Shown: positions 1 through 8,258, counted from the first letter of the stretch. The stretch is 12,856 bases of DNA from Planctomycetota bacterium (GCA_002691835.1 NZJA01000113.1:10056-22911); one strand, 5' to 3'. The notes: generated from the letters alone by a model not told the origin. Numbers and translations: made by a program.

Positions 1-2996
1 TCTATGAAAATGTGTAAATGATTGAAAGCCGCCAAGAGTTTTCCTTTTTTGGCGAGGACCAAACCATTACCAAATACGTCTCCACTCATATCCCCGATGC
101 CTGCGACTGAATACGCTTCATCTTCGAAACGGATTCCCAGTCTCCGGAAATGAATCTTTGCTTCTTCCCATGCGCCCTTGGCGGTGATCGCCAATTCTTT
201 GTGGTCATAACCGTGCTTACCACCTGAAGCGAATGCGTCATCCAACCAGAATCCATGCTCTTCCGAAATCCTGTTCGCGGTATCGGAAAGGTGAGCGGTT
301 CCCTTATCTGCAGCCACCACGAGGTAAGGGTCTTCACCATCCCAGCAAACGAGGCTATCTGGATGTTGCACCTGACCATCGACGACATTGTCTGTGACCT
401 TGAGCAAACCTTTGATAAAAATCTCGTAGATTCGGTCAGCCTGTTCTCGACGTTCCTGTCGCTGGGCCGCCGGTTTCCGAAGAATGAATCCGCCCTTAGC
501 CCCTACCGGAACGATCAAAACGTTTTTGACCATCTGGGTTTGCTGGAGTCCGTAAACTTCAGTTCTAAAATCAGTCACACGATCGGACCACCGTAAACCA
601 CCTCGCGCCAGCGGGCCGCCCCTCAAATGTACACCTTCCACTTCTGGATGATGAACGTAGATTTCTCGCCAAGGTCTGGGTTCTTGTCCAAATGGCAATG
701 CGGAGGATTGGTACTTGTAGACCTGAAGAGATCGATCATTTTCCAAAAATCGTGTCGTTCGCAAAGTCGCCTTGAAGACCTCAATAATTTTTCGCAGGAA
801 TTGATCCTGAGCACTCGATCTGACCTCAATCAACTTCCTCTGAAGATCTTCGTAGATGTCTTCGGCGAGCTTTTCTCTTTCACCCATATCTACATCAAGC
901 GAAGGATCAAATCGGGTGCGATAGTAATCTAGTAGTTTATTCGTGAACGCTGGGTGTTGGCAAAGTGTATCAGAAGCAAATGCAACAGTCGTCGAAAGAC
1001 CTAACTGATGCATGTAATGAAGCTGGTTTCGAATCAAGTCAACATCTTGACTGCTCAAGCCCACTTCTATCACCAGTCGATCAAGTCCATCACTACTCAA
1101 CTTATTTATGAAAATAGCCCGCAAGGCTTCCAGGAATCCTTCTCGATTACGGATCAATGGATGCTGATCGTCATATACGCCATGGACTTGAAAAGTATCA
1201 ATCGTAAAAACGTCCCCTGAACTCGGGCGAATCCGGTAGGCGTTCTGATCAACAATGCTAAGACCAAAATTGTCGAGAATGGGCAGGGTTGTCGACAACA
1301 GTTGGTTTTTTCTTTGGTAGATACGGATTCGGGCAGAGTTCCGATTGGCATCCTCTTCATTCCGGAAGAGGCTGAATTCCATATCTGGCCCTGACTGGAC
1401 TCTCACTTTTTCTAAACATGCGGCATCCAGGAAAGCTTCATTTGGACTGTGCAAGACTTGGTATTCCTGCGGAAAAGCATCCCGATAACGCATAAACAGA
1501 TTATCTGACTCGGAATCGACCACAGATTCCAAATGCCTATGGAATCGCTCTGACCAGGTACCGGTCAATAACTTGACCTTTTCCTGAATCAGAGATTCCT
1601 CGATATCGCGCAAAGACTCACTGGCAGTCAGGAAGAATGAAAGCAGGACTGTTCCGTGCTTGCCAATGTGAAATCTAGAATCGGAATAATTGGCCCCCAT
1701 GCATTCAACAAGGATCTCTTCGATTCCAGTTCTCTGGTCTTCCGAATACCCCTCTCTCGGAGTAATCAAGAAGTACAAACCTTTACGCCGGTCTTCTCCC
1801 ATCACCATGTGGCCATGGATCTCGCGGGACCTTTCCACATAGTGGATGGCTTGGATCACACCTTCGATCTCACCGATACCCGCTTCAAAAAGAAACTCTA
1901 CGGGAATCGAATTGAATGCCGTTTCATACGATTTATAGCGCAGCCCCCCTTTTGGAAAAGGATGCTGCGATACGACTTCTTCAAATTTCCCCCGAACGAA
2001 TGGGATTCGGTCGCCGGGAACCTGAAGAGCCTTGAATGTGAACAGGCCCCAAATGTGAACAAACTGGCTGTTTCCAGCAGAATCTTCCTCGAGCAAAAGG
2101 AAGTGGTCGATCTTTCCTTTGCGGTGGACAAGAGATTCGCCGAAACCCTTGAAAGAAATCAGCCGACCTTTCGGATGACCTTCCGACTCCAGTACGATTC
2201 TTGCTTTTTCCAGCAAATCCTGATCATTGGGCTCATCGGAAGTGATTCCAAGCTGCAGTGCGCTCGACTCAGGTTTGCTTTTTCCCCAACGCTCCACTCC
2301 AAAGAAGACGAAATTGTCGACCAGTAGCCATTCCAAAAGCTCCCGGGTCTCGAGGCTGACAGAATCAGCACTTCTGGAAGTCGTCTTTCGTATATTTCGA
2401 ATGGAGTCGTGAACGACACCTTTCATTCGCTTGTAGTCACGAACGATGATGAATGCCTGTCCCAGCCTGTCCTGAACTTCCTGTTGAAGAACTACGAGGA
2501 CAGATTCATTGGATGGCTGGGCAATCTCAAAGTGGCAAATGATTTCATCAACGGCTCCAGAATCGGTACCGTCGATGGACTCTACCCGCCCACTATCATT
2601 ACGAACTACGGGAGCACTCGCAGAATGCTTACTGACGACGTCTAAATGATGTGATTCGAGAATTAGCTGGATCGTATCAACTACAAATGGCTGGTCTCGG
2701 CAGACGACATCAATAAATGTATTCGCAGAACGTCGGCCGCTTTTTTTCTCGGAACTGATTCTGACCAGAATCTGATCTTTTTTACGGTCCAGGAATAAAT
2801 TGAAGGTCGCCAGTAGATCCCCCGCCAATCGGCGAAGGACATTTTCGTCATCCAGCTCATCCAGAACAGCATCATATTGCTCGAGAAAATCCCGAAGCAA
2901 TGGTGCCAGATTTTCATCCACCACCTGAGAGTCTGCTGGATCGACAAGACCTGCCAGACGCCCTTGGAAGCGATTATTGTTGTCACCGTTCTGCAT
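1..2996 (-). CDS. gdhB: Large NAD-dependent glutamate dehydrogenase, N-terminal 998 residues (3' end outside window)
   Basis: Oxidatively deaminates glutamate to 2-oxoglutarate with NAD+, in the cytoplasm; the large bacterial family (Bac_GDH, about 1600 residues) is a catabolic enzyme. The frame is open from ATG 2996 to the window edge; I checked most codons by eye and found no internal stop. ATG 2996 is the only ATG/GTG/TTG between the upstream in-frame stop (3084-3086) and the coding start, and GGGGGA (3001-3006) lies 4 nt ahead. Residues 1 to about 700 are the family's regulatory ACT-like and helical region. The catalytic domain begins around 780 with VEGVHLRGG and ARGGLRWSDR (797-806). 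K824 and K834 (in VKN and PVGAKGGF) match the substrate-binding and catalytic lysines of smaller GDHs. DKGTAHLSDTAN (897-908), FWLDDAFASGG (916-926) and GDMSGDVFGNG (968-978) follow. The NAD-binding C-terminal part is not in the window. Gene names vary between species (gdhB, gdh2, gdhZ). The family assignment is very secure. Confidence 0.97.
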   Translation of the reverse strand, partial: MQNGDNNNRFQGRLAGLVDPADSQVVDENLAPLLRDFLEQYDAVLDELDDENVLRRLAGDLLATFNLFLDRKKDQILVRISSEKKSGRRSANTFIDVVCRDQPFVVDTIQLILESHHLDVVSKHSASAPVVRNDSGRVESIDGTDSGAVDEIICHFEIAQPSNESVLVVLQQEVQDRLGQAFIIVRDYKRMKGVVHDSIRNIRKTTSRSADSVSLETRELLEWLLVDNFVFFGVERWGKSKPESSALQLGITSDEPNDQDLLEKARIVLESEGHPKGRLISFKGFGESLVHRKGKIDHFLLLEEDSAGNSQFVHIWGLFTFKALQVPGDRIPFVRGKFEEVVSQHPFPKGGLRYKSYETAFNSIPVEFLFEAGIGEIEGVIQAIHYVERSREIHGHMVMGEDRRKGLYFLITPREGYSEDQRTGIEEILVECMGANYSDSRFHIGKHGTVLLSFFLTASESLRDIEESLIQEKVKLLTGTWSERFHRHLESVVDSESDNLFMRYRDAFPQEYQVLHSPNEAFLDAACLEKVRVQSGPDMEFSLFRNEEDANRNSARIRIYQRKNQLLSTTLPILDNFGLSIVDQNAYRIRPSSGDVFTIDTFQVHGVYDDQHPLIRNREGFLEALRAIFINKLSSDGLDRLVIEVGLSSQDVDLIRNQLHYMHQLGLSTTVAFASDTLCQHPAFTNKLLDYYRTRFDPSLDVDMGEREKLAEDIYEDLQRKLIEVRSSAQDQFLRKIIEVFKATLRTTRFLENDRSLQVYKYQSSALPFGQEPRPWREIYVHHPEVEGVHLRGGPLARGGLRWSDRVTDFRTEVYGLQQTQMVKNVLIVPVGAKGGFILRKPAAQRQERREQADRIYEIFIKGLLKVTDNVVDGQVQHPDSLVCWDGEDPYLVVAADKGTAHLSDTANRISEEHGFWLDDAFASGGKHGYDHKELAITAKGAWEEAKIHFRRLGIRFEDEAYSVAGIGDMSGDVFGNGLVLAKKGKLLAAFNHLHIFI

Positions 2997-3000
2997 CCTG

Positions 3001-3006
3001 TCCCCC
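3001..3006 (-). promoter_or_regulatory. Ribosome binding site of the glutamate dehydrogenase gene
   Basis: On the minus strand GGGGGA ends four bases before ATG 2996. It supports that start, which is also the only candidate start in the open frame. Confidence 0.55.
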
Positions 3007-3100
3007 GTGATTCGAACATGGCTGCGAAAGGAATCGGAAGGACGACAAAAAGCTCTGTCGATACCGACCGGTCTTACCCTTGCTTATATCGATTTCTGTC

Positions 3101-3131
3101 CAATTCTGGGAGAGAATTGACCGATAATTCT
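3101..3131. promoter_or_regulatory. Candidate operator: perfect inverted repeat plus a third half-site
   Basis: CAATTCT (3101-3107) and AGAATTG (3113-3119) are exact reverse complements around a GGGAG spacer, giving a 7-5-7 palindrome. AATTCT recurs at 3126-3131 and pairs with AGAATT at 3113-3118 across seven bases, so three half-sites alternate in orientation about 12 bases apart. This is the arrangement expected of a dimeric regulator site between divergent genes. The regulator is unknown and the role is inferred. The short stem without a T-run argues against a terminator. Confidence 0.4.
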
Positions 3132-3209
3132 GATTCAGATCGTGATATTTACCCATCTCACGGCATTGTGGAGACATGATACCGAGGAGATCGAAGAAAG
3201 GCCGCTTTC

Positions 3210-3899
3210 ATGAGCCCTGAACAGTCCCCACAAATCCCCCCACAAACCCCCCCGCCAACCGACGCTTCAGGCCCGCGGCCAGTGTTCAAGTTGATCGGTT
3301 GCCTCACCGTTCTGATTTTGACTCTGACGGTCGGACTGCTTATTGCGCTTTGGATGGTGACATCCGGAGGGCTCCCGCGAGAACCCCTGCCCCTCGCTCC
3401 AATTGATCATCCAGCCTCCCCCATCGACCTTCCCGCGAACTGGCATCTGGGAGAAGCAGAAGCAGCCGGATCTGCAGAGGCTTGGACTTCCACTGTCGAA
3501 AGTTGGATGACCACCGCCATCCAAAACGGGACCCTGGCGAAAGGAAGTGGATTTCGCTGCCAAAGCGCACCCGATGGTTCGCTGACCCTCAAAGTCAGCC
3601 TGGGGATTCCCGAGGAAGATGAACGCCATGACTACCTGAAACGGGGGCGCTATCTGAATTTCACCATGACTGGAGAGTTCTATATCGCTGAGGGAAAAGT
3701 GCAAAAAGCACGTCTGGATGAATATCGGTGGGGATACATCTACACCCAGCAACCCGGAGAAGTCATCGACGAAGAAACTGCGAAAGGAATCATCGAAAGG
3801 ATTCTTGGGCAACTGGTCGAACTCAAGTTCATGCCCGCAGGAATCCAATCCCTCGAACACTCACCGAGTCAGATCTCCGTAAAACTCTCACCACAGTAA
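3210..3899 (+). CDS. Hypothetical single-pass membrane protein with a proline-rich N-terminus
   Basis: I do not recognise the family of this 229-residue protein. It starts with a proline- and glutamine-rich tail (residues 1-24, with PPQTPPP), then one hydrophobic segment (about 27-50) rich in Leu, Thr and Val. A roughly 180-residue polar domain follows, probably outside the cytoplasm, with mixed alpha/beta character and no cysteine pair or catalytic motif I can name. AAAGG at 3197-3201 sits eight bases ahead of ATG 3210. The gene diverges from the glutamate dehydrogenase and converges on the protease gene with 13 bases between stop codons. A 197-codon antisense frame covers the same region, but it has a shadow-like composition, whereas the plus frame has a ribosome binding site and a membrane-protein layout. 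Function unknown; a real gene is likely. Confidence 0.75.
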   Translation: MSPEQSPQIPPQTPPPTDASGPRPVFKLIGCLTVLILTLTVGLLIALWMVTSGGLPREPLPLAPIDHPASPIDLPANWHLGEAEAAGSAEAWTSTVESWMTTAIQNGTLAKGSGFRCQSAPDGSLTLKVSLGIPEEDERHDYLKRGRYLNFTMTGEFYIAEGKVQKARLDEYRWGYIYTQQPGEVIDEETAKGIIERILGQLVELKFMPAGIQSLEHSPSQISVKLSPQ

Positions 3900-3912
3900 C
3901 TCTGATGCATGA
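3900..3912. other. 13-bp convergent gene junction
   Basis: The plus-strand membrane-protein gene (stop 3897-3899) and the minus-strand protease gene (stop 3913-3915) meet tail to tail here. There is no stem-loop with a T-run at or next to the junction, so transcription from each side probably runs into the other gene or ends by a Rho-type mechanism. That is inference. Confidence 0.6.
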
Positions 3913-6030
3913 TCACCAGCGATTGCGAAGAATCTTTTCAAACGAAAAGGACACCCAATCGAGATCTGGCAACAGAGTATTAAACTCCGCCAGCTCAAAT
4001 GAGCCTCTCAGTTCATAAGCATTGCTGACACCGACAAGAATATAGGAGCGATGCTTGAGGGGCTTGAAAGGCTCCTCCTGGTCGCTCTTGTCGTCTTTCT
4101 TATCATCACCCGGTGGATCCTGAGAAGGCCTCAAACGAGCACTGGAGCCTTCCTTTTTGTCTTCCGCTTTTTCCTCGTCTTTTTCCTTCGCAGGTTTTGG
4201 AGCGCGATCTTCAAACTCCAGAACAAACGCCTCCAGGCCACCCAGCTCGCCATCGACGAGGATTACGTTGTCATACTTTTTACGAAGGGCCGGAAGGAGG
4301 TCGGAATCGATCCAATCCTGCGGAGATTGAGTCTCCTCCGACTTGGAGAGCAACCGAACTCGAATTTCATTCCTGGATTCTCCTTTTCGCAGAAGAACAA
4401 GATCCCGATCTTCGATGTCCTCAAGAATGTATTTCCATTCAGAACTCGGTCTTTCGATGGAAAACATGAAATCCATCGAAACAAATCGATCCCCCTCGAC
4501 TTCACCTGCAGGGTCGGGCTTGAGTGACAGGACGTACTCCTGCCAGTCCTTCTCCATTTCGGCGACACTTCCAAAATACTTTTCAGCAAGTTCATTGAAC
4601 TGGCGCTGGGCGACACGACGCTTTTCCCCCATGACCCAATACTCTGCCAAGAATCGCTGACCTTTTTTACTTTCCGGCCCATTAATCAGGTAATGCCAAA
4701 CAGCCCATGAATCTGCGTAGTGGGTGCCACTGAATCGATTCCTGGCAAGTCCACCCAACTTCGAAAGCGGGGTATGTTTGTTTTCCCGAATCTTGTCCTG
4801 AATATGAAAGAGGCGATCTCTGGGGATCAAGCCTGTAACGATCTTTTTCTTGTTGTAATCCAGCTTCGATCCGTCACCGAAATAAACCGCCATCCCCTCG
4901 ATGTACCAGTTGGGGTAATTCCCCATGTTGCCCATCTTCTTCCCTTGGAATGCATGGGTACCTTCATGAGCAAGGACCGTGTATGTCGTTCCCGTCAGAC
5001 CAAAGGTCCCGTGGTAGGCGACCACATTCTGACTCGAAGGCTGATAGAAACCCCCGACGCCTCCACCCATGCCCGTCTTCAGCATGAACTCATCATGATT
5101 TCTGTAAATCTTGACGACCGGCTTCTGGCGACGAACGTCTTTCGCTTTGAAAAACTTGCTCAGGGTTACTGAGAGAGACTCCATGATCCATTGGTAAGTT
5201 CTTGCGACCTCCGGAATGCTGTTGCATTCAATCGTCCAATTTCTGGACTTGATAATACTTCGGCTCGGCCAGGGAACTCCCTCGTACTCACGGCGCTTTT
5301 TTTCCTCAAATTTCTCCCGGTCCTCGCGACGCCTCTCCATTTCTTTTTCACGACGTTTCATCTTCTCGGGAGACAACTTCTCAACGACGGAAGAGGGATT
5401 CGGGGTCAATTCAGGAGTCACGGGGTCCGGTTGATCAGCGGCTGGTTTCCCACCTGAAACAGGCCTTCCAGTGGACTCTTTGGGAGACGACAGTTCCCCC
5501 CCCACGAGACTCCAACCTTGAGAGATCAGCTCTTTCACCTCACCTGGTTTTTTCCAAACACCATCAGAGGTCTGTCCCCAACCGAGGCCTATTTTTGCGG
5601 GTTCATTCTCGGGGTCCAATTCCAGAGCTCTCTGATAAGCACTCTTTGATTGAGTATCGAGTCCTCGTTCAGCGGCCCAGCGTGCCAGATCAAGAAAAGC
5701 CTTGGCTGACCCGCGGCGGTTGGCGCTCTTTTCCCTTTTCCGAAATTCGCGGCGATCCACCTCTTCACCTCGAATGACTTCTTCGATTCGGGAACTTTCA
5801 ATGGTGGTTACCCCAAAGACACTCTTCACGGAGATTTCAGTTTCAGTCTCATCGACTAATTCCCCGATGACCTCGCTGCCGTCTTTCAAGACCACGATCA
5901 CCCGCTCACCTTGGGTGAAATGGAGCGTCAATTCAGTCGCGTTCAATTGGCTCACAGAAGGAACGCATGCGAGAAGCATCCCGATCATCGGAAGAAGATA
6001 AATCATGTTGTTTTTTCTCGAAGTATCCAT
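3913..6030 (-). CDS. Exported TPR metalloprotease, DUF1570-like gluzincin (paralog 2)
   Basis: A 705-residue predicted zinc peptidase. Residues 1 to about 32 form a signal peptide. LLAC (19-22) is near a lipobox, but Leu at -2 is unusual, so lipidation is uncertain. Residues 38-87 form a small beta-barrel-like unit (KDGSEVIGELVD...ISVK). Residues 108-150 look like one TPR followed by DGVW. A highly charged, coiled-coil-prone stretch covers about 218-250. The catalytic motif is H355-E-G-T-H359, with the third zinc ligand probably E378 in WYIEGMAVYFGDG, 19 residues after H359 as in gluzincins. The C-terminal unit from about 513 resembles PsbP/Mog1-like domains (inference) and is interrupted near 610-660 by a Lys/Glu/Asp-rich insert. 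The gene lies 21 bases after its paralog and is probably in one transcript. ATG 6030 has AGGGG about ten bases upstream. The substrate is unknown; protease activity is inferred from the motif. Confidence 0.88.
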   Translation of the reverse strand: MDTSRKNNMIYLLPMIGMLLACVPSVSQLNATELTLHFTQGERVIVVLKDGSEVIGELVDETETEISVKSVFGVTTIESSRIEEVIRGEEVDRREFRKREKSANRRGSAKAFLDLARWAAERGLDTQSKSAYQRALELDPENEPAKIGLGWGQTSDGVWKKPGEVKELISQGWSLVGGELSSPKESTGRPVSGGKPAADQPDPVTPELTPNPSSVVEKLSPEKMKRREKEMERRREDREKFEEKKRREYEGVPWPSRSIIKSRNWTIECNSIPEVARTYQWIMESLSVTLSKFFKAKDVRRQKPVVKIYRNHDEFMLKTGMGGGVGGFYQPSSQNVVAYHGTFGLTGTTYTVLAHEGTHAFQGKKMGNMGNYPNWYIEGMAVYFGDGSKLDYNKKKIVTGLIPRDRLFHIQDKIRENKHTPLSKLGGLARNRFSGTHYADSWAVWHYLINGPESKKGQRFLAEYWVMGEKRRVAQRQFNELAEKYFGSVAEMEKDWQEYVLSLKPDPAGEVEGDRFVSMDFMFSIERPSSEWKYILEDIEDRDLVLLRKGESRNEIRVRLLSKSEETQSPQDWIDSDLLPALRKKYDNVILVDGELGGLEAFVLEFEDRAPKPAKEKDEEKAEDKKEGSSARLRPSQDPPGDDKKDDKSDQEEPFKPLKHRSYILVGVSNAYELRGSFELAEFNTLLPDLDWVSFSFEKILRNRW

Positions 6031-6051
6031 CGTTGCGATTCCCCTGTTATC

Positions 6052-8049
6052 TCAGCCTGTGTACTTGAACTTGTCCGTATACTCTTCGAAGAACTTCTCG
6101 GCACTTTCCCAGTCAGAGGACTCACACTCCAAAACGTTTCCGTAAATCTTGTCAGGAGAGCCAAAGAAGCCGACCGCAAAGCGGCGCTCTTCGCCCAACT
6201 GGGGAGTGTTGTTTTCACCGAGACCGATGACACGCTTGCCATCAAAGACCGCCACCATCATGGGATTTCCTCCCATCTGACGCTCTTGAAGCTCATCCAC
6301 ATATTTCACATCGCGGAAGATGTTGCCCACCAGTGAACGGGCGTAATCCTCACTCAATTCGGCATGCTGCCAATTGGGCCAGGCATAGGTGGATGCCCTG
6401 CGTTTTTTGGAGCCGGTACTGGTGGAAGCAACAACCTCATCCGAGTACAGCGAACCGGATTTTTCCCAGCGCCATCCTGCAGGCTTGGTGATCTCCAATT
6501 TGATCGCTTCACTGGAGAACTCCCGGCCACGTTTACGACCGATTTCCTCCACGGGCAACTTGAGGATCCAGTTCTTGTATTCTTCTTCCCACTCATCGAT
6601 GGACAAGCCGGTGTGCTTCGTGATCAACCCCTCAAAGAACTGTGCCTCTTTTTCATAGTTGCACATCCCGTCCATTTCCTGAACGTGATAGAGCCAATCC
6701 TCGAGAACCTTGCCGCCGGTATTCTCTTTGGTGGTCCAGGCTTTGACCGGAGCCTGATTACCGTAGATGCACCAGTAGAGGATTCCCCACGCATGACCGT
6801 AGAAGAATCCACTGAAACGCTGCTGTGGTACTCTCAACAACTTGCGAAGATCGCAGTAGGAGCCGTCCTCGATCGCCTGCTGCAAGCCAACCAGCCTGTC
6901 ACGGGGAATCTGGTTGATCTCCACTTTGCGGCGACCAATCTTTGAACCATCACCAAAGTAGACTGCCAATCCCTCAACAAACCAGATCGGCAAGAAGCGC
7001 AGGTCCTTGAAGATCATGCCCTCGAACTGGTGGGTCCCCTCGTGCGCGAGAACTTCTTCCGTACTGCCGGTAGAACCAAAGGATCCGTGGTATCCGGTCA
7101 CGTCCTGACGCAACAGATTATAAAATCCGCCGATACCAGGACCATTTCCGGTCCAGTCCATGAACTGCTGATGATTTGCATGGATGTAAACATCACTGCG
7201 AGGGCTCTTGCGAAACTTGCGCGGCCAAAACTTCTCGATAAAGACTTTATCGTAGGCCTTGTAGAGAGCCTCCATCACATCGGCGTAGTAGCGGGCGTTC
7301 TCCTCGGTGGAGTTGCAATAGACGACGTAGTTGGTCGTCAGAATCGGCTCAACCTCGGCCCAGGCCCTACCCCGGAGTTCGACCACATAGGCATCTCTGC
7401 CCTTGAGGGATTCGGCCCTGCGTGCTGCAGAATCGGCCTCTTCACGCTCAGCGATCTCGTCTGGAGTCAGCCATTCGCCTCCGTAGAGCTGTTTGCCCTG
7501 GGCCGCCATCGCATCCTCGAGTGGCATCCACTTTCCATCGTGCTCGACTTCGCCAAGCGCTTTACGGGCTCGAGCATTGTTCGATTGAATCTTGGTCGCT
7601 TCCCGGTAAGCACTCCGGGAAAGTTCGACCTCTCCCTGCTCAACCGCCCAATCTCCCAGATCACACCAGTCTGTGGCAGTCTTGCAATCGGCCGCACGAT
7701 CTTCGTACTGCTCAGGAATCGTCTTAAATCTCTCCCACTCAAGGAGATCCTGCCGGGAAAGTTTTGCTGTCCCGAATTTATGCTTCACAGAGATGGAATC
7801 TCCGCTTTTCTCGACAATCTCACCTTCGTATCGGCCCCCGCGTCGGAGAACAACCCTGACCCGGTCACCGACCTTCAGCGCAGAGAAATCATCGCTGACG
7901 GTGAACGACTCAAAAGTCGTCGGCCCCGTATTCGACGACTGTGCATGAAGATTCCCGAGGTCTCCCCCTGCAAAGCCTCCCGCGCAAACGAGACACAGAA
8001 ACAGCGGAGTAAGGCCGCGAGTGATGTTTGAAAGTCTGTATAGGGGCAT
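6052..8049 (-). CDS. Exported TPR metalloprotease, DUF1570-like gluzincin (paralog 1)
   Basis: A 665-residue predicted secreted zinc peptidase. ATG 8049 is preferred over the in-frame TTG at 8067 because GAGGAG sits five bases before it, and because it begins a clean signal peptide with a probable cut after LHA (residue 36). In order: an SH3/Sm-like beta segment (about 58-107, GDRVRVVLRRGGRYEGEIVE); one TPR-like repeat (about 127-165); DGKWMPLEDA (171-180) and GGEWLTPDE (190-198), a motif pair familiar from planctomycete TPR proteins; the catalytic H336-E-G-T-H340; and probable third ligand E359 in WFVEGLAVYFGDG. The C-terminal part from about 520 (LEITKPAGWRWE) resembles the PsbP/Mog1-like unit of its neighbour. 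Both paralogs share YHG.FG.TG just before HEGTH and FGDGSK after it. The gene is first of a two-gene set, with a 209-base leader region upstream. The substrate is unknown. Confidence 0.9.
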   Translation of the reverse strand: MPLYRLSNITRGLTPLFLCLVCAGGFAGGDLGNLHAQSSNTGPTTFESFTVSDDFSALKVGDRVRVVLRRGGRYEGEIVEKSGDSISVKHKFGTAKLSRQDLLEWERFKTIPEQYEDRAADCKTATDWCDLGDWAVEQGEVELSRSAYREATKIQSNNARARKALGEVEHDGKWMPLEDAMAAQGKQLYGGEWLTPDEIAEREEADSAARRAESLKGRDAYVVELRGRAWAEVEPILTTNYVVYCNSTEENARYYADVMEALYKAYDKVFIEKFWPRKFRKSPRSDVYIHANHQQFMDWTGNGPGIGGFYNLLRQDVTGYHGSFGSTGSTEEVLAHEGTHQFEGMIFKDLRFLPIWFVEGLAVYFGDGSKIGRRKVEINQIPRDRLVGLQQAIEDGSYCDLRKLLRVPQQRFSGFFYGHAWGILYWCIYGNQAPVKAWTTKENTGGKVLEDWLYHVQEMDGMCNYEKEAQFFEGLITKHTGLSIDEWEEEYKNWILKLPVEEIGRKRGREFSSEAIKLEITKPAGWRWEKSGSLYSDEVVASTSTGSKKRRASTYAWPNWQHAELSEDYARSLVGNIFRDVKYVDELQERQMGGNPMMVAVFDGKRVIGLGENNTPQLGEERRFAVGFFGSPDKIYGNVLECESSDWESAEKFFEEYTDKFKYTG

Positions 8050-8054
8050 CGATT

Positions 8055-8060
8055 CTCCTC
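8055..8060 (-). promoter_or_regulatory. Ribosome binding site that fixes the start of the first protease gene
   Basis: GAGGAG on the minus strand ends five bases before ATG 8049. It lies downstream of the alternative TTG at 8067 and so argues for the ATG. Confidence 0.75.
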
Positions 8061-8069
8061 GGCTCAAGT

Positions 8070-8085
8070 CCGGAGAAGACTCCGG
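8070..8085 (-). other. Perfect 6-bp hairpin in the probable 5' leader of the protease genes
   Basis: On the minus strand CCGGAG, a TCTT loop and CTCCGG form a GC-rich stem that ends nine bases before the ribosome binding site. No T-run follows, so it is not a typical intrinsic terminator. It could affect message stability or translation; that is inference, and a chance occurrence is possible. Confidence 0.35.
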
Positions 8086-8258
8086 CTTCGAAGCGATTTT
8101 CTGGGTTCTACGGCCACTTTCCCTCCCTTTTCCAGAGGGAGCTCAAATGACTGATTTCGGGCGGCCAAAACCCTGATTTCAACGGGTCGGGGCCACAGTC
8201 ATGAGTTTAGGTGAGAGGGGCCTCAAGGGCAAGACAGCCAGAGCTTCGAATAAGAGGT

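Larger units (their letters stand above)
2997..3209. promoter_or_regulatory. Divergent intergenic region holding promoters for two genes
   Basis: These 213 bases separate the minus-strand glutamate dehydrogenase start from the plus-strand membrane-protein start, so both genes must find their promoters here or inside each other. I could not place a convincing -35/-10 pair on either strand. Loose candidates are GATAAT at 3123-3128 (plus) and TATAAG close to 3085-3090 (minus), neither with a good partner at 17 bases. The region holds the palindrome at 3101-3119 and a self-complementary GACCGGTC at 3066-3073. No small gene is evident. Confidence 0.5.
8050..8258. promoter_or_regulatory. Intergenic region between the pseudokinase and protease genes
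   Basis: These 209 bases hold the leader of the two protease genes. Besides the hairpin at 8070-8085 there is a weaker one, TCCCTC (8120-8125) and GAGGGA (8135-8140) around nine bases. Neither has a T-run, so no intrinsic terminator can be named. I saw no good -35/-10 pair, though the length suggests a promoter for the protease pair. No small gene was recognised. Confidence 0.4.

Noticed and set aside
1656..2327. A 223-codon plus-strand open frame inside the glutamate dehydrogenase region
   Set aside because: The minus strand carries a continuous, clearly homologous glutamate dehydrogenase frame through it; the plus frame resembles no protein.
1..2996. Possible frameshifted or broken glutamate dehydrogenase, since only short complete open frames start and stop here
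   Set aside because: Reading the minus strand codon by codon shows one uninterrupted frame leaving the window at position 1. It appears fragmentary only because its stop codon lies outside.
7030..8031. A 333-codon open frame on the plus strand opposite the first protease gene
   Set aside because: The minus frame has a signal peptide, ribosome binding site and the HEGTH motif. The plus frame is a shadow of that codon use, with no recognisable domain and no upstream ribosome binding site.
8065..8067. TTG as the start of the first protease gene, adding six residues
   Set aside because: The Shine-Dalgarno sequence lies between this TTG and ATG 8049 at ideal spacing for the ATG, and the signal peptide fits the ATG start.
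8120..8140. Hairpin as an intrinsic terminator of the pseudokinase gene
   Set aside because: The stem is six base pairs with a nine-base loop and no T-run on either strand, so a terminator call is not supported.
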